The notes: a model not told the origin generated them from the sequence alone. DNA of 64,000 bases from Flavobacteriales bacterium (GCA_020635815.1 JACJZB010000002.1:372001-436000); one strand, 5' to 3'; numbered from the stretch's first letter, positions 16,306-26,347 are shown. Program-made: numbers and translations.

Positions 16306-19101
16306 ATGTCTAACGCTAACAAAAAACTCTTTTTACTTGACGCATTTGCACTAATATACAGAGCCTATTTTGGTTTTGGTAAAAACCACCGATATAATTC
16401 AAAAGGCTTAAATACTTCTGCGATGTTGGGCTTTACTAATACACTTATAGAAGTTTTAGAAAAACAAAAACCAACCCATATTGCAGTAGTTTTTGATGCT
16501 CCTGGAGCAGTGAATAGGGTTGATGATTTTTCAGATTATAAAGCAGGAAGAGAAGCCATGCCCGAAGATATTCGAACGGCAATTCCTTACATTAAACAAA
16601 TTTTAGATGCCTTTAATATTCCTATTTATTTATTGGAAGGTTATGAAGCAGATGATATTATTGGAACAATAGCCAAACAAGCAGAACAAGAAGGGTTTCA
16701 AACGTACATGATGACACCTGACAAGGATTTTGGGCAATTGGTTTCTGAGAATATTTTTATGTACAAACCTGCCGCGTATGGAAAACCTGCAGAAGTATTA
16801 GGAATACCAGAAGTATGTGAGAAATTTGGAGTAAAAAATCCATTACAAGTTATTGATATTTTAGGACTTTGGGGAGATTCTGTTGATAATATTCCAGGCA
16901 TACCGGGCATAGGAGAGAAAACATCAAAAATTTTAATTGCTAAATATGGTAGTGTTGAAGGATTAATTGAACATGCTCACGAGCTCAAAGGAAAACAAAA
17001 AGAAAATGTTATTGAATATGCCGAACAAGGGTTAATGTCTAAAAAATTAGCCACTATAATTTTGGATGTTCCAGTAGAATATGACTTTGACGATTTTAAG
17101 GTTGAAGAACCTGATGAGCAAAAAATTACAGAACTATTTGCAGAGCTAGAATTTAGAAACCTAGCAAAACGAGTATTGGGTAAAGAAATTCAAATTCAAG
17201 CTGCACCAGTTCAAGTTGGCGGACAAATGGATTTGTTTGGTAATGCTCCAACTATAGATGAAAAAGAGGAAGAAATTGTGTTAATGGAGCAAAAAGATAT
17301 TACGAATACAAAACACCAATATCATTTTATCCAAACAGTAGCCGAGCGAAAAAAATTAATTGATGAGTTGTTAAAACAACCTTCATTTTGTTTTGATACA
17401 GAAACAACAGGATTAGATACTTTAGAGGCTGAAATTGTTGGTTTAGCTGTTGCTTATAAAGAACACGAAGCCTATTATATTCCTTTTTCTGAAAATAAAA
17501 GCGAAGCAGTTAAAGTGTTAGAAGAGTTTAAAGGAGTGTTTGAAAATGAAAAGATTGAAAAAGTTGGACACAATATTAAATACGATTTAAACATTTTAGC
17601 AAATTACAATGTTAGATTAAAAGGGAAGCTTTTCGATACCATGATAGCTCATTATTTAATTCAGCCCGACATGCGTCATAGCATGGATTTATTGGCAGAG
17701 GCGTATTTGGGATACAAACCCGTTTCTATTGAAACATTAATTGGTAAAAAAGGCAAAAAACAACTGAGTATGCGTGATATTCCGCAAGAAAACATAGTAG
17801 AATATGCTTGTGAAGACGCAGATATTACATTGCAATTGAAAAATGAGTTTGAGCCCAAAATGAATCCAACTCTTAAAAAATTGATGGATGAAATAGAATC
17901 GCCTTTAATTCCTGTTTTGGCTGATATGGAGCGTGAAGGAATTAACTTAGATGTAGATGCATTAGCAAAATTCTCGATTGAGTTAGAAGATTCCATAAAC
18001 ATATTAACGAAAGAAATAATTGATTTAGCTGGAGAGGAATTTAATATAGACTCACCAAAACAATTGGGAGAAGTACTGTTTGACAAAATGCAGGTTGTAG
18101 AAAAAGCTAAAAAAACTAAGACGGGTCAGTATGCAACAGGTGAAGATGTGCTTTCTAAATTAGCTGATAAACATGAGATAGTTCCTAAAATTTTAGAATA
18201 TCGTTCCTTAAAAAAATTAAAATCGACTTATGTAGATGCTTTGCCTGAATTGGTAAACCCGCATACACACCGATTGCACACCAGCTACATGCAAACTGTA
18301 GCGGCAACTGGACGGTTAAGCTCAAACAACCCTAACCTTCAAAACATACCAATAAGAACGGAAAAAGGGCGTGAAATTAGAAAAGCTTTTATTCCAAAAA
18401 ATAATGATTATACTTTGCTTGCAGCAGATTATTCTCAAATTGAATTACGAATAATAGCAGCATTGAGCGATGATGAAAATATGCAGGAAGCCTTTGTGAA
18501 AGGAGAAGATATTCATACCGCAACAGCAGCTAAAGTTTTTGGTGTAGCCGTAAATGATGTTGATAGAGAAATGAGGAGTAAAGCAAAGGCTGTAAATTTT
18601 GGAATTATTTATGGCGTTTCTGCTTTTGGGTTGTCTCAAAACTTAAACATTTCGAGAACAGAAGCCAAAGAAATTATTGATACTTACTTTGAACAATATC
18701 CTAAGCTAAAAGCATATATGGATAACAACGTAATTCTGGCAAAAGAACAAGGTTATGTAGAAACCATTATGCAACGAAGAAGAAATTTAAAGGACATTAA
18801 TTCAAATAACGCAATAGTTAGAGGGCATGCCGAGCGAAATGCTGTAAATGCTCCAATACAAGGCTCTGCGGCAGACATCATTAAAATAGCAATGATTAAC
18901 ATTCATCAAGAATTTGAAAAACAACAGTTTAAATCTAAAATGTTATTACAAGTACATGATGAATTGGTTTTTGATGTGTATAAACCAGAACTGGAGAAAG
19001 TAAAAGCTGTGGTAAAAGATAAAATGGAAAATGCAGTAAAAATTGCCGTTCCATTAGAGGTAGAAATGTGTAACGCGGAAAATTGGTTGTTAGCACATTA
19101 A
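16306..19101 (+). CDS. polA: DNA polymerase I
   Basis: The protein has 931 residues in three domains. Residues about 1-290 are the 5'-3' exonuclease (FLLDAFALIYRAYF, GYEADDIIGT, DILGLWGDSVDNIPGIPGIGEKT). Residues about 340-520 are a 3'-5' proofreading exonuclease that looks intact (FDTETTGLDTLEAEIVGLA with DxE, VGHNIKYDLNIL, YACEDADITLQL). The rest is the polymerase: motif A AADYSQIELRIIAALS, motif B RSKAKAVNFGIIYGVSAFG, motif C LLQVHDELVFDV. The next gene starts directly after the stop codon, with no gap, so polA and the sensor kinase may share a transcript. Confidence 0.98.
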   Translation: MSNANKKLFLLDAFALIYRAYFGFGKNHRYNSKGLNTSAMLGFTNTLIEVLEKQKPTHIAVVFDAPGAVNRVDDFSDYKAGREAMPEDIRTAIPYIKQILDAFNIPIYLLEGYEADDIIGTIAKQAEQEGFQTYMMTPDKDFGQLVSENIFMYKPAAYGKPAEVLGIPEVCEKFGVKNPLQVIDILGLWGDSVDNIPGIPGIGEKTSKILIAKYGSVEGLIEHAHELKGKQKENVIEYAEQGLMSKKLATIILDVPVEYDFDDFKVEEPDEQKITELFAELEFRNLAKRVLGKEIQIQAAPVQVGGQMDLFGNAPTIDEKEEEIVLMEQKDITNTKHQYHFIQTVAERKKLIDELLKQPSFCFDTETTGLDTLEAEIVGLAVAYKEHEAYYIPFSENKSEAVKVLEEFKGVFENEKIEKVGHNIKYDLNILANYNVRLKGKLFDTMIAHYLIQPDMRHSMDLLAEAYLGYKPVSIETLIGKKGKKQLSMRDIPQENIVEYACEDADITLQLKNEFEPKMNPTLKKLMDEIESPLIPVLADMEREGINLDVDALAKFSIELEDSINILTKEIIDLAGEEFNIDSPKQLGEVLFDKMQVVEKAKKTKTGQYATGEDVLSKLADKHEIVPKILEYRSLKKLKSTYVDALPELVNPHTHRLHTSYMQTVAATGRLSSNNPNLQNIPIRTEKGREIRKAFIPKNNDYTLLAADYSQIELRIIAALSDDENMQEAFVKGEDIHTATAAKVFGVAVNDVDREMRSKAKAVNFGIIYGVSAFGLSQNLNISRTEAKEIIDTYFEQYPKLKAYMDNNVILAKEQGYVETIMQRRRNLKDINSNNAIVRGHAERNAVNAPIQGSAADIIKIAMINIHQEFEKQQFKSKMLLQVHDELVFDVYKPELEKVKAVVKDKMENAVKIAVPLEVEMCNAENWLLAH

Positions 19102-22074
19102 ATGTCTATCCAATCTTCTTATATCAATTTTCTTCTTTTCAGTTTTTTAATATTACTTGCTTCAGTTAATATTTCTGCTCAAGATTATTCATACAAACAC
19201 TATGGGGTTGAAGATGGGCTACCTAGTTCTGAAGTTTACTCTGCTTTTCAAGATTCTAAAGGATATATGTGGTTTGCCACAGATGCTGGTGTAAGTCGAT
19301 TTAATGGTTACGAGTTTAAAAACTTTGATGTTAGTAATGGCTTAACAGACAATACTGTTTTTTTAATTACAGAAGATCACAAAGGGCGAGTTTGGTTTGG
19401 AACTTTTAATTTAAAACTGTGTTATTATGAAAATGATAGTATTTATCCTTACAAGTATAATGATGAAATAGCTCAAAAAAAACTATTCAAAAGAGCTTTA
19501 CTTTCATTTTATATAGATGAAAATGAGACAATTTGGATGGGATTTTATGGTGAAGGCGTGTTTAGTTGTGATAAGAATGGAAAAATAAAACAAAGCATTG
19601 ATCTTGAAAAAGAAGTTAATTCTAGTACTAAAACTTTTTTTGCCGATGGAAAAATATGGGGGGGAAGAATTAGGAATCATAAGTTAAAAAATAATGATAC
19701 AATTTATACCCATACGAATGAAATATCTTTTAAAGACACCACACTAATAAATAGGCAAAAACTTAATTATGGACTATCTAGAGGCAGACCATTTATTAAT
19801 TTTAACGTCAATAAAATTAATAATGATTATTTGATAACTTTTTACGACAAGATTACACTTCTTAAAAGGAGAGGTAATACTTTACAAGAAATTGACTTAA
19901 CCTCTAATTTTTTAAAAAATACAATCATTTTATCGGTAAATATAATTCAAAATTATATATGGATATGCATTGAAGGTAAAGGTGTTTATAAATATGAACT
20001 AGTAAACAATAAACTGCAAATTAGAGCACATTTTTTACCAAACGAGATTGTGTCGAGGGTTTATCAAGATAAAGAAAACGGATTGTGGTTTATGACATTA
20101 AAAGAAGGTGTTTATTATCTAGCAAATGAAAATATTAAACTTAATAAGATAAATGAACATATAATTGAGGCAATAGAAATAGACACTTTAACAGGATACA
20201 TATATATTGCTTTAGATGACAAAACAGTTGGTCAATTAAATAAACTAAATAATAAATATTCCTATGATATTATTTCTGAAGGCGGTGGAAGTCTTTATAC
20301 TTTAAAGTACAATTATAAAGATAGTACTCTATTAATCGGTGGTATAAGAAATGGTTTTGAATATTTAAAAAAAGGCCAATTAAAGAATAAGAAAGATTTT
20401 GGGAATTTTTCTGTTAAGTCATTTATAATTGATTCAAGTAATATTTATGTAGTAAATAGTTTTGGAGTTAAGATAATAACAGGAGATAAAGAAATTTACA
20501 ACTCCGCACATGAAGGACAACCTCGAATATGGGGTTCTAGTTTAATAAAAAATAAAGATAAAATATGGATAGGTACAAATGAAGGTGTTAGGGTACTTAA
20601 AGATAAAACAATAACAGCACCTTTTGAAAAAAATAAATACCTGTCTGCCTCCATAACTTGTATGGAACGGCTAGATTCAGCGGTTTTTTTAGTTGGAACA
20701 AAAAGTTATGGCGTATTAGTTATTAAAAATGACTCCATTATTAATATTATAAACAATAAAACTGGATTAATAGGAAATTTAACCAAAACAATACATGTAG
20801 ATAATCAGAAAGTGATATGGATAGGAACCAATACAGGATTAAGCAGAATAGATTATCAAAAAAATAACACTTATCAGCTTAATAATTTTACCAAAAAACA
20901 TGGCTTAGCCTCAGGAGAAATAATTGATATCTGCTCCTATAAAAATACGATATATGTTGCTACACCAAAAGGATTAGTTGAGTTTGACAAGACCAAGATT
21001 AACGCCAATACTTCATTACCTAACATACATATTACATCATTGTATGTAAATACTGATAAAAGAAAAATAAAGAACCAAACGCAACTAACATACAAAGAAA
21101 GTTTTATTACTATTTATTTTGAAGGTTTAAATTACAGAAGTTTAGGAGAAGTAGAATATCAATATCGTATGTTAGGAATAGATAGTAATTGGACAAGTAC
21201 AACTACACGAATGGTTCAATACCCTACTCTACAGCCAGGAGATTATATATTTGAAGTAAAGGCTAAAAATGAAGATGGTTACTGGAGTAATCTCACTTCA
21301 TTATCGTTTGCAATTAACCCTCCATTTTGGCTAACATGGTGGTTTATCTTAACAGAGATTGTATTTGGACTTATTGTTACAACTTTCTTTTTTATAGTTA
21401 GAGAAAATCAAATTAAGAAAAAAGAGAGAGCGGAAAAAAAAATGGTTGAATTAGAGTTAAAAGCTTTACGTTCGCAAATGAACCCTCACTTTATTTTTAA
21501 CACATTAAATTCAATTCAAAATTATATTGCTTTAAACGACTTTAAAAACTCTAATAAATATATTACTCAATTTGCTCGTTTAATTAGAACTGTTTTAAAC
21601 CTATCCGAAAAAAATATGATAACCATTCAAGAAGAGATAGATGTGTTAAAGATGTATATGGATTTAGAACGAATGAGATTTGACAAACAGTTTGATTATC
21701 AAATAAAAATAAGTGATGAGATAGATAACGATTATGATAAGATTCCTTCAATGTTACTTCAGCCCTATGTTGAAAATGCAATATGGCATGGATTAATGAA
21801 TAAAGGGGAAATAGGGCAAATAAAAATTGAAATACAATTAAAGGAAAACTACCTTTGTTGTTCAATTGAAGATAATGGAATAGGACGTAAGAAAGCTGCC
21901 GAAATTAGTGCTAACAGAAAAATAGCACATAAATCAGTCGGCATGAGTATTACCAAAGAAAGATTAGATTTGATAAGTAGCACAGACTTAAATATTAATA
22001 TAATAGATATTGTAAACTCAGTAGGAGTTGAAATAGGGACAAAAGTAATTGTGAAAATACCATATAAAGAATAG
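19102..22074 (+). CDS. Two-component sensor: periplasmic propeller, Y_Y_Y domain and LytS-type histidine kinase
   Basis: The protein has 990 residues. After a signal peptide (ending near SINISAQ at residue 27) comes a two-component regulator propeller of Reg_prop repeats (GLPSSEVYSAFQDSKGYMWF, GLTDNTVFLITEDHKGRVWF, GLWFMTLKEGVYYL, and later copies), then a Y_Y_Y domain (about 650-735: YQYRMLGIDSNW ... PGDYIFEVKAKN), one membrane helix near 745-770, and a LytS-type kinase with phospho-His in LRSQMNPHFIFNTLNSIQNY, the N box LLQPYVENAIWHGL and the G box IEDNGIGR. It is expected to sense an outside ligand and to signal to the LytTR regulator encoded four bases downstream. Its ligand is unknown. 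Confidence 0.93.
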   Translation: MSIQSSYINFLLFSFLILLASVNISAQDYSYKHYGVEDGLPSSEVYSAFQDSKGYMWFATDAGVSRFNGYEFKNFDVSNGLTDNTVFLITEDHKGRVWFGTFNLKLCYYENDSIYPYKYNDEIAQKKLFKRALLSFYIDENETIWMGFYGEGVFSCDKNGKIKQSIDLEKEVNSSTKTFFADGKIWGGRIRNHKLKNNDTIYTHTNEISFKDTTLINRQKLNYGLSRGRPFINFNVNKINNDYLITFYDKITLLKRRGNTLQEIDLTSNFLKNTIILSVNIIQNYIWICIEGKGVYKYELVNNKLQIRAHFLPNEIVSRVYQDKENGLWFMTLKEGVYYLANENIKLNKINEHIIEAIEIDTLTGYIYIALDDKTVGQLNKLNNKYSYDIISEGGGSLYTLKYNYKDSTLLIGGIRNGFEYLKKGQLKNKKDFGNFSVKSFIIDSSNIYVVNSFGVKIITGDKEIYNSAHEGQPRIWGSSLIKNKDKIWIGTNEGVRVLKDKTITAPFEKNKYLSASITCMERLDSAVFLVGTKSYGVLVIKNDSIINIINNKTGLIGNLTKTIHVDNQKVIWIGTNTGLSRIDYQKNNTYQLNNFTKKHGLASGEIIDICSYKNTIYVATPKGLVEFDKTKINANTSLPNIHITSLYVNTDKRKIKNQTQLTYKESFITIYFEGLNYRSLGEVEYQYRMLGIDSNWTSTTTRMVQYPTLQPGDYIFEVKAKNEDGYWSNLTSLSFAINPPFWLTWWFILTEIVFGLIVTTFFFIVRENQIKKKERAEKKMVELELKALRSQMNPHFIFNTLNSIQNYIALNDFKNSNKYITQFARLIRTVLNLSEKNMITIQEEIDVLKMYMDLERMRFDKQFDYQIKISDEIDNDYDKIPSMLLQPYVENAIWHGLMNKGEIGQIKIEIQLKENYLCCSIEDNGIGRKKAAEISANRKIAHKSVGMSITKERLDLISSTDLNINIIDIVNSVGVEIGTKVIVKIPYKE

Positions 22075-22078
22075 AGGA

Positions 22079-22825
22079 ATGATAGATGCAGTTATAATTG
22101 ATGATGAAAAAAATTCTCGAAATGTATTAAAAAGATTGATTGAGGAATTAGATACAGAAATAAGCATTATTGATGAAGCAGATGGCGTTATTGAGGGAGT
22201 AAAATTAATTAATACAGTTAAGCCTCAATTGATTTTTTTAGACATTGAGATGCTTGATGGTACAGGGTTTAATGTATTAGAAAGAGTAAATGAAGTTGAT
22301 TTTAAAATAATTTTTACTACGGCGTATGATCAATATGCCATAAAGGCATTTAAATATAGTGCTATAGATTATTTACTTAAACCGATAGATATTGATGAGT
22401 TGGAAGATGCTATCTATAGAGCTAAAGATGCCATTAAAAATGAAGATCCTCAATATAACCAGATAAGTAATTTATTAACTAATATTAAAATTTCTGATTC
22501 AGAAAAAAAAGTAGCAATTAAAAGTGCAAATAAAATAGACTTCGTTCAAATTAAAGACATTATTTGTCTTAAAGCAGAGTCAAGTTATACAGTGATTTAT
22601 TTATTAAAAAATAGAAAAATAACAGCCTCAAAACCACTAAAATTTTATTCATCAATATTTGAAGATGACACAACATTCTTTAGACTAGATAGAACATTCC
22701 TAATTAATGTAAGCTATATAAAATCTTACTCAAAAGATAAAGACACTGTTGAATTAGAAAATGGACTAGAATTGCCTATTGCAAGAAGAAGAAGAAAGGA
22801 ATTCTTAGACTTAATTAATTTTTAA
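22079..22825 (+). CDS. LytTR-family response regulator
   Basis: This 248-residue regulator has a receiver domain (DAVIIDDEKNSRNVL with the acidic pair, PQLIFLDIEMLDGTGF with the phospho-Asp, IFTTAYDQYAIKAF, DYLLKPID) and a C-terminal LytTR DNA-binding domain (residues about 140-245: DIICLKAESSYTVIYL, FFRLDRTFLINVSYIKSY, LPIARRRRKEF). It starts four bases after the sensor kinase gene, its cognate partner. No autogenous binding site is clear. Confidence 0.95.
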   Translation: MIDAVIIDDEKNSRNVLKRLIEELDTEISIIDEADGVIEGVKLINTVKPQLIFLDIEMLDGTGFNVLERVNEVDFKIIFTTAYDQYAIKAFKYSAIDYLLKPIDIDELEDAIYRAKDAIKNEDPQYNQISNLLTNIKISDSEKKVAIKSANKIDFVQIKDIICLKAESSYTVIYLLKNRKITASKPLKFYSSIFEDDTTFFRLDRTFLINVSYIKSYSKDKDTVELENGLELPIARRRRKEFLDLINF

Positions 22826-22964
22826 TAATTGCACAAAAACGTGCGAAAACATACCGTTTAAAAGAAAAACAACCCCTTTTTAGGTTAAATTTAATTTTCT
22901 GCATAGTTTCGAGCATACATTAAATAATATACTTCCAAAAGTTTAGTTTATTTAGTTAGAAAAC

Positions 22965-22995
22965 AAAACAGCTTACAAATGTAAGCTGTTTTTGC
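22965..22995 (+). terminator. Rho-independent terminator
   Basis: AAAACAGCTTAC (22965-22976) pairs perfectly with GTAAGCTGTTTT (22981-22992), with a four-base loop and following T residues. It lies 140 bases after the regulator stop and before the next promoter. Confidence 0.85.
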
Positions 22996-23015
22996 TTTTT
23001 ATATCTCAGAGTATT

Positions 23016-23046
23016 TTGTGCTAACTCACTTAATTTTATATATTTG
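23016..23046 (+). promoter_or_regulatory. Promoter of the lipoprotein gene pair
   Basis: TTG at 23016-23018 and a perfect -7 box TATATTTG at 23039-23046 are 20 bases apart; the ATG is at 23066. This is one of the best promoters in the window. Confidence 0.65.
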
Positions 23047-23065
23047 AAAAAAGTAAACAACAATT

Positions 23066-23950
23066 ATGAAAAAATATATATACCTCTTTGTTATCATTTT
23101 TGGAACATACGCCTGTGGCAATAGTTCTTCTGATGAAAATAGCTCAAACGAAAACTCAACGATTGATGCAGATGATGCTAAATCTGCAGAACGAGCAGCT
23201 AAAGCTAAAAAAGTATTTTTTACCGTTCCATCACCTTATGAAACAGCATTAATTTTCGAACGTTCAGGCGTTGGTTACAATATTGGGGTATTAAATCCAA
23301 TTGATAATGTAAATAACTACTCAACTAACGTAAAACAAGCCTTAAATTTTGGTGTTTATGGTGCTGATTTAAGTTATGCTAATATTTTTGACCAATCACA
23401 ACAATGTATGTTTTATATGAATTGTGCCAAGAAATTAGCTGATGGTTTAGGAGTTACATCTGCATTTGATGCCGAAACAATGGAAAGAATAGAAACAAAT
23501 ATGAACAATAGAGACTCATTAATGAATATTATTAATGATTCGTATTGGATAGCCGACAGCTATTTAAAAGAAAATGGTCAAGATTATTTGTCTGCATTGA
23601 TTATTTCTGGAGGTTGGGTTGAAGGATTATATTTAGGTTCAGCAACACTTGATAAAGATAACCCTAACGCAGAATTGATGGAAAGTATAGCCAATCAAAA
23701 ATATTCATTAGACAACTTAATTGGATTAATAGAACTATACGACCATCCAGAAGTAGATAAAATGAAAATAAAATTGCAAAACTTGAAAACAAGTTTTGAT
23801 AAAATTACAACAGAAACAACAGAAACAACCGTTTCTACAAACAATGAAATGGCAACAATTGGTGGAGGTTCAACCTTAACTTATACTAAAGAAAATATTT
23901 TAGAAATAGCAGCAACAGTTAAAACAATTAGAGATGGAATTATTGAATAA
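23066..23950 (+). CDS. Lipoprotein of unknown function
   Basis: The protein has 294 residues. The start MKKYIYLFVIIFGTYACGN has a lipobox-like TYAC, so Cys17 should be lipidated. After a Ser/Asn/Glu-rich linker (about 18-40) the protein is mostly alpha-helical, with conserved-looking segments FFTVPSPYETALIFERSGVGYN, VYGADLSYANIFDQSQ and ISGGWVEGLYLGSATL. I do not know an enzymatic family that fits. It overlaps the next gene, which encodes a secreted protein, by 17 bases, so the two probably act together at the envelope. Confidence 0.85.
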   Translation: MKKYIYLFVIIFGTYACGNSSSDENSSNENSTIDADDAKSAERAAKAKKVFFTVPSPYETALIFERSGVGYNIGVLNPIDNVNNYSTNVKQALNFGVYGADLSYANIFDQSQQCMFYMNCAKKLADGLGVTSAFDAETMERIETNMNNRDSLMNIINDSYWIADSYLKENGQDYLSALIISGGWVEGLYLGSATLDKDNPNAELMESIANQKYSLDNLIGLIELYDHPEVDKMKIKLQNLKTSFDKITTETTETTVSTNNEMATIGGGSTLTYTKENILEIAATVKTIRDGIIE

Positions 23951-24419
23951 TAAAATATACAAAATTGTTATAGCTATTTTATTTGTTGCTATCTCAATGA
24001 ATGGATTTAGCCAGTGTAAAAACTTTACAAAAAAAGAAGGATTCCCTGCTTTAGCTCCTTATACTCATAATGGTCAATTAACTTCAGCAAAATTTATACC
24101 TGGAGATGAAGCTGAATTAGAAATGACTTTTAATGGAGGTAACGATTATAGAGTGCTAATTGTTAGCCAAGAAATGTTAGGAGATGTTGAATTGAAAATA
24201 TTAGATAAAACTAGAAAAGTTTTATTTACAAGTAAACCAGGTGATGAAAAGCCTCATTGGGATTTTAGAGTAAAAAATACGCAACAATTAATTATTCAAG
24301 TTAAAGTAGCTGAGATGAAAGACATTTCGAATGGGATTGTACCCGAAGGATGTATTTCTATTTTAACAGGGTTTAGAAGTTCTGCAGCTGCCGAAAAACT
24401 ATTAAAACTTAGTAAATAA
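23934..24419 (+). CDS. Secreted protein of unknown function
   Basis: This 161-residue protein has a signal peptide (NNKIYKIVIAILFVAISMNGFSQ) and a compact, beta-rich mature part (ASAKFIPGDEAELEMTF-like pattern, YRVLIVSQEMLGDVELKIL, PHWDFRVKNTQQLIIQVKV), ending with RSSAAAEKLLKLSK. The beta-sandwich pattern and two cysteines (in SQCKNF and EGCISIL) suggest a small periplasmic or surface domain. It overlaps the lipoprotein gene by 17 bases and ends two bases before the convergent asparaginase gene. Function unknown. Confidence 0.8.
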   Translation: MELLNNKIYKIVIAILFVAISMNGFSQCKNFTKKEGFPALAPYTHNGQLTSAKFIPGDEAELEMTFNGGNDYRVLIVSQEMLGDVELKILDKTRKVLFTSKPGDEKPHWDFRVKNTQQLIIQVKVAEMKDISNGIVPEGCISILTGFRSSAAAEKLLKLSK

Positions 24420-24421
24420 GA

Positions 24422-25438
24422 TTAAGAAATTTCGCCCCTTAGCGATTTTTGTAACCATTCCTTTATTTCTGAGGTACTTAAATCTGTACCTAGCAGATAC
24501 ATTAGCTTGGTAATTGCTGCCTCGTAAGTCATATCTTTTCCACTTACAACACCAATTTTATTTAATGCTGAGCTTGTTTCGTATTTACCTTGACTTACTG
24601 CCCCTCCTTCACACTGACTTATATTTAAAATAATAATGTCCTTTTTTATGGCTTCAACTAATAAGTTGATAAACCATAACTCTGTTGGAGCATTCCCAGA
24701 ACCAAAAGTTTCGACAACAATTGCTTTAAGGTTAGGAATGTGTATAATAGAAAAAATAAACTGTTCAGTTATACCGGGGAAAAGCTTTATGGTAGCTATA
24801 TTCTGATTTAAAAACTTGTTTATTTTTAACGGTTTTCCATTAGGCTTATAAATATCATTTGTATTATACTTTAAAGAAACTCCAGCTTGAGCTAAAACAG
24901 GATAATTTGGAGAAGAAAAAGCTTCAAAATCTTCAGCATTTGATTTGGTTGCTCGGTTTCCTCTATATAAATCGTATTCAAAATAAATAGCAACTTCAGG
25001 AACTAAAGCCTTTCCATTTTTGTAAGAAGAGGCTATTTCTATTGCTGTCAGCAAATTTTCTTTTGCATCTGTTCTAACTTCCCCAATAGGCAATTGAGAA
25101 CCTGTTAATATTACTGGTTTACTCAAGTTTTCGAGCATAAAACTTAATGCTGAGGCGGTATATGCCATGGTGTCAGAACCGTGTAAAATGACGAAGCCTT
25201 CATGCTTATCATATTCATTGTAGATAATTTCAGCTAAGTTTAACCATTGGTGAGGTTGCATGTTTGATGAATCAATAGGTGTTTCGAATGAATGAACATC
25301 TATTTGGTGTGCAAACTTTTTAATCTCAGGAATTTCCTTCAATAAAGAACTAAATTCAAAAGATTTTAAAGCACCAGATTCTTCATCTCTAACCATTCCA
25401 ATGGTTCCGCCTGTATATATAATTAGAATTGAACTCAT
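24422..25438 (-). CDS. ansA: Type I L-asparaginase
   Basis: This 338-residue cytoplasmic enzyme hydrolyses asparagine to aspartate and ammonia. The first catalytic Thr is in YTGGTIGMV (residues 8-16), the second in the HGSDTMAYTASAL motif, followed by KPVILTGSQLP. No signal peptide is present, which fits the cytoplasmic type I (AnsA) rather than the periplasmic type II enzyme. It is the last gene of a minus-strand group after tatD, with about 100 bases between them. Confidence 0.94.
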   Translation of the reverse strand: MSSILIIYTGGTIGMVRDEESGALKSFEFSSLLKEIPEIKKFAHQIDVHSFETPIDSSNMQPHQWLNLAEIIYNEYDKHEGFVILHGSDTMAYTASALSFMLENLSKPVILTGSQLPIGEVRTDAKENLLTAIEIASSYKNGKALVPEVAIYFEYDLYRGNRATKSNAEDFEAFSSPNYPVLAQAGVSLKYNTNDIYKPNGKPLKINKFLNQNIATIKLFPGITEQFIFSIIHIPNLKAIVVETFGSGNAPTELWFINLLVEAIKKDIIILNISQCEGGAVSQGKYETSSALNKIGVVSGKDMTYEAAITKLMYLLGTDLSTSEIKEWLQKSLRGEIS

Positions 25439-25495
25439 TTTTTTGCCGAATTTATTCCGGTATCTTTTTAAAAATTTTTAGTGTAAAAATTAGAA

Positions 25496-25522
25496 GACCC
25501 TTCGCCTCCGCTCAGGCTGTCA
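25496..25522. repeat. GC-rich dispersed repeat remnant
   Basis: The segment GACCCTTCGCCTCCGCTCAG followed by GCTGTCA is far richer in GC than its surroundings and resembles the CCTTCGACTCCGCTCAGG intergenic repeat I recall from Bacteroidota. It lies between tatD and ansA. Confidence 0.45.
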
Positions 25523-25542
25523 TATTACTTTTCAAATATAAT

Positions 25543-26313
25543 TTAAAATCCAAACACTTCTTTAGAATTTGCTGTAGTTATTTTAGCAACATCTTCTATA
25601 CTAACTTGATGTAAATCACTAACTTTTTCAGCAATATTTAATAAATAGCTGCTCTCATTTCTTTTTCCTCGATAAGGAACAGGGGCTAAATAAGGCGAAT
25701 CTGTTTCTAAAACTAAGTGTTTTAAATCAATTTGTTCCACCACTTTATCTAATCCAGCATTTTTAAAAGTAACAACCCCTCCTATTCCTAGTTTAAAATC
25801 ACCGTAATTAATAATGTGATTTGCTTGCTCTAAACTACCAGTAAAACAATGAAAAATACCACGCATTTTTTCATCATTCAATTCGTCCATTATTTCAAAA
25901 ATCTCATCAAAAGCATCTCTACAATGAATCACAAAAGGCAAGTTCCTTTCTTTTGCCCACATAATTTGTGTTCTAAAAGCATCTTGTTGAATAGCTAATG
26001 TAGATTTATCCCAATATAAATCGACACCTATTTCGCCAATGGCACAAAAATTACGTTTGTTTAACCATTTTTCAGCTAAAGCTAATTCTTCTTTATAGTT
26101 TTCTTTAACAGAGCAAGGGTGTAATCCCATCATTGCAAAACAATTATTTGGAAACTCTTTTTCTAAAGCTAACATGCCATCAATTGAACTGCTGTCTATG
26201 TTAGGTAAAAATAAGCGAGAAATACCATTTTCAATACAAGTATTAATCGCTTCAGTCCTATCCTCATCAAATTGAGAAGAATATAAGTGAGTGTGCGTAT
26301 CCGTTAAAATCAT
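25543..26313 (-). CDS. tatD: TatD family metal-dependent DNase/hydrolase
   Basis: The protein has 256 residues from the ATG at 26313, which gives the usual family start MILTDTHTHLYSSQF; the open frame continues upstream but that part is not TatD-like. Metal ligands are visible: HTH near the start, Glu in IGEIGVDLYWD, His in FVIHCRDAFDE and in GIFHCFTGS, and Asp in LVLETDSPYLAP. TatD enzymes are Mg-dependent 3'-5' exonucleases and deoxyribonucleases. It lies 34 bases downstream of a membrane glycosyltransferase-like gene. Confidence 0.93.
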   Translation of the reverse strand: MILTDTHTHLYSSQFDEDRTEAINTCIENGISRLFLPNIDSSSIDGMLALEKEFPNNCFAMMGLHPCSVKENYKEELALAEKWLNKRNFCAIGEIGVDLYWDKSTLAIQQDAFRTQIMWAKERNLPFVIHCRDAFDEIFEIMDELNDEKMRGIFHCFTGSLEQANHIINYGDFKLGIGGVVTFKNAGLDKVVEQIDLKHLVLETDSPYLAPVPYRGKRNESSYLLNIAEKVSDLHQVSIEDVAKITTANSKEVFGF

Positions 26314-26347
26314 TGCTGTAAAAGTACATTTTTCAAAAGAACTTAAA

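Noticed and set aside
16306..19101. Loss of proofreading in DNA polymerase I
   Set aside because: The DxE motif (FDTETTG) and the later exonuclease Asp residues are all present, so the 3'-5' domain looks active.
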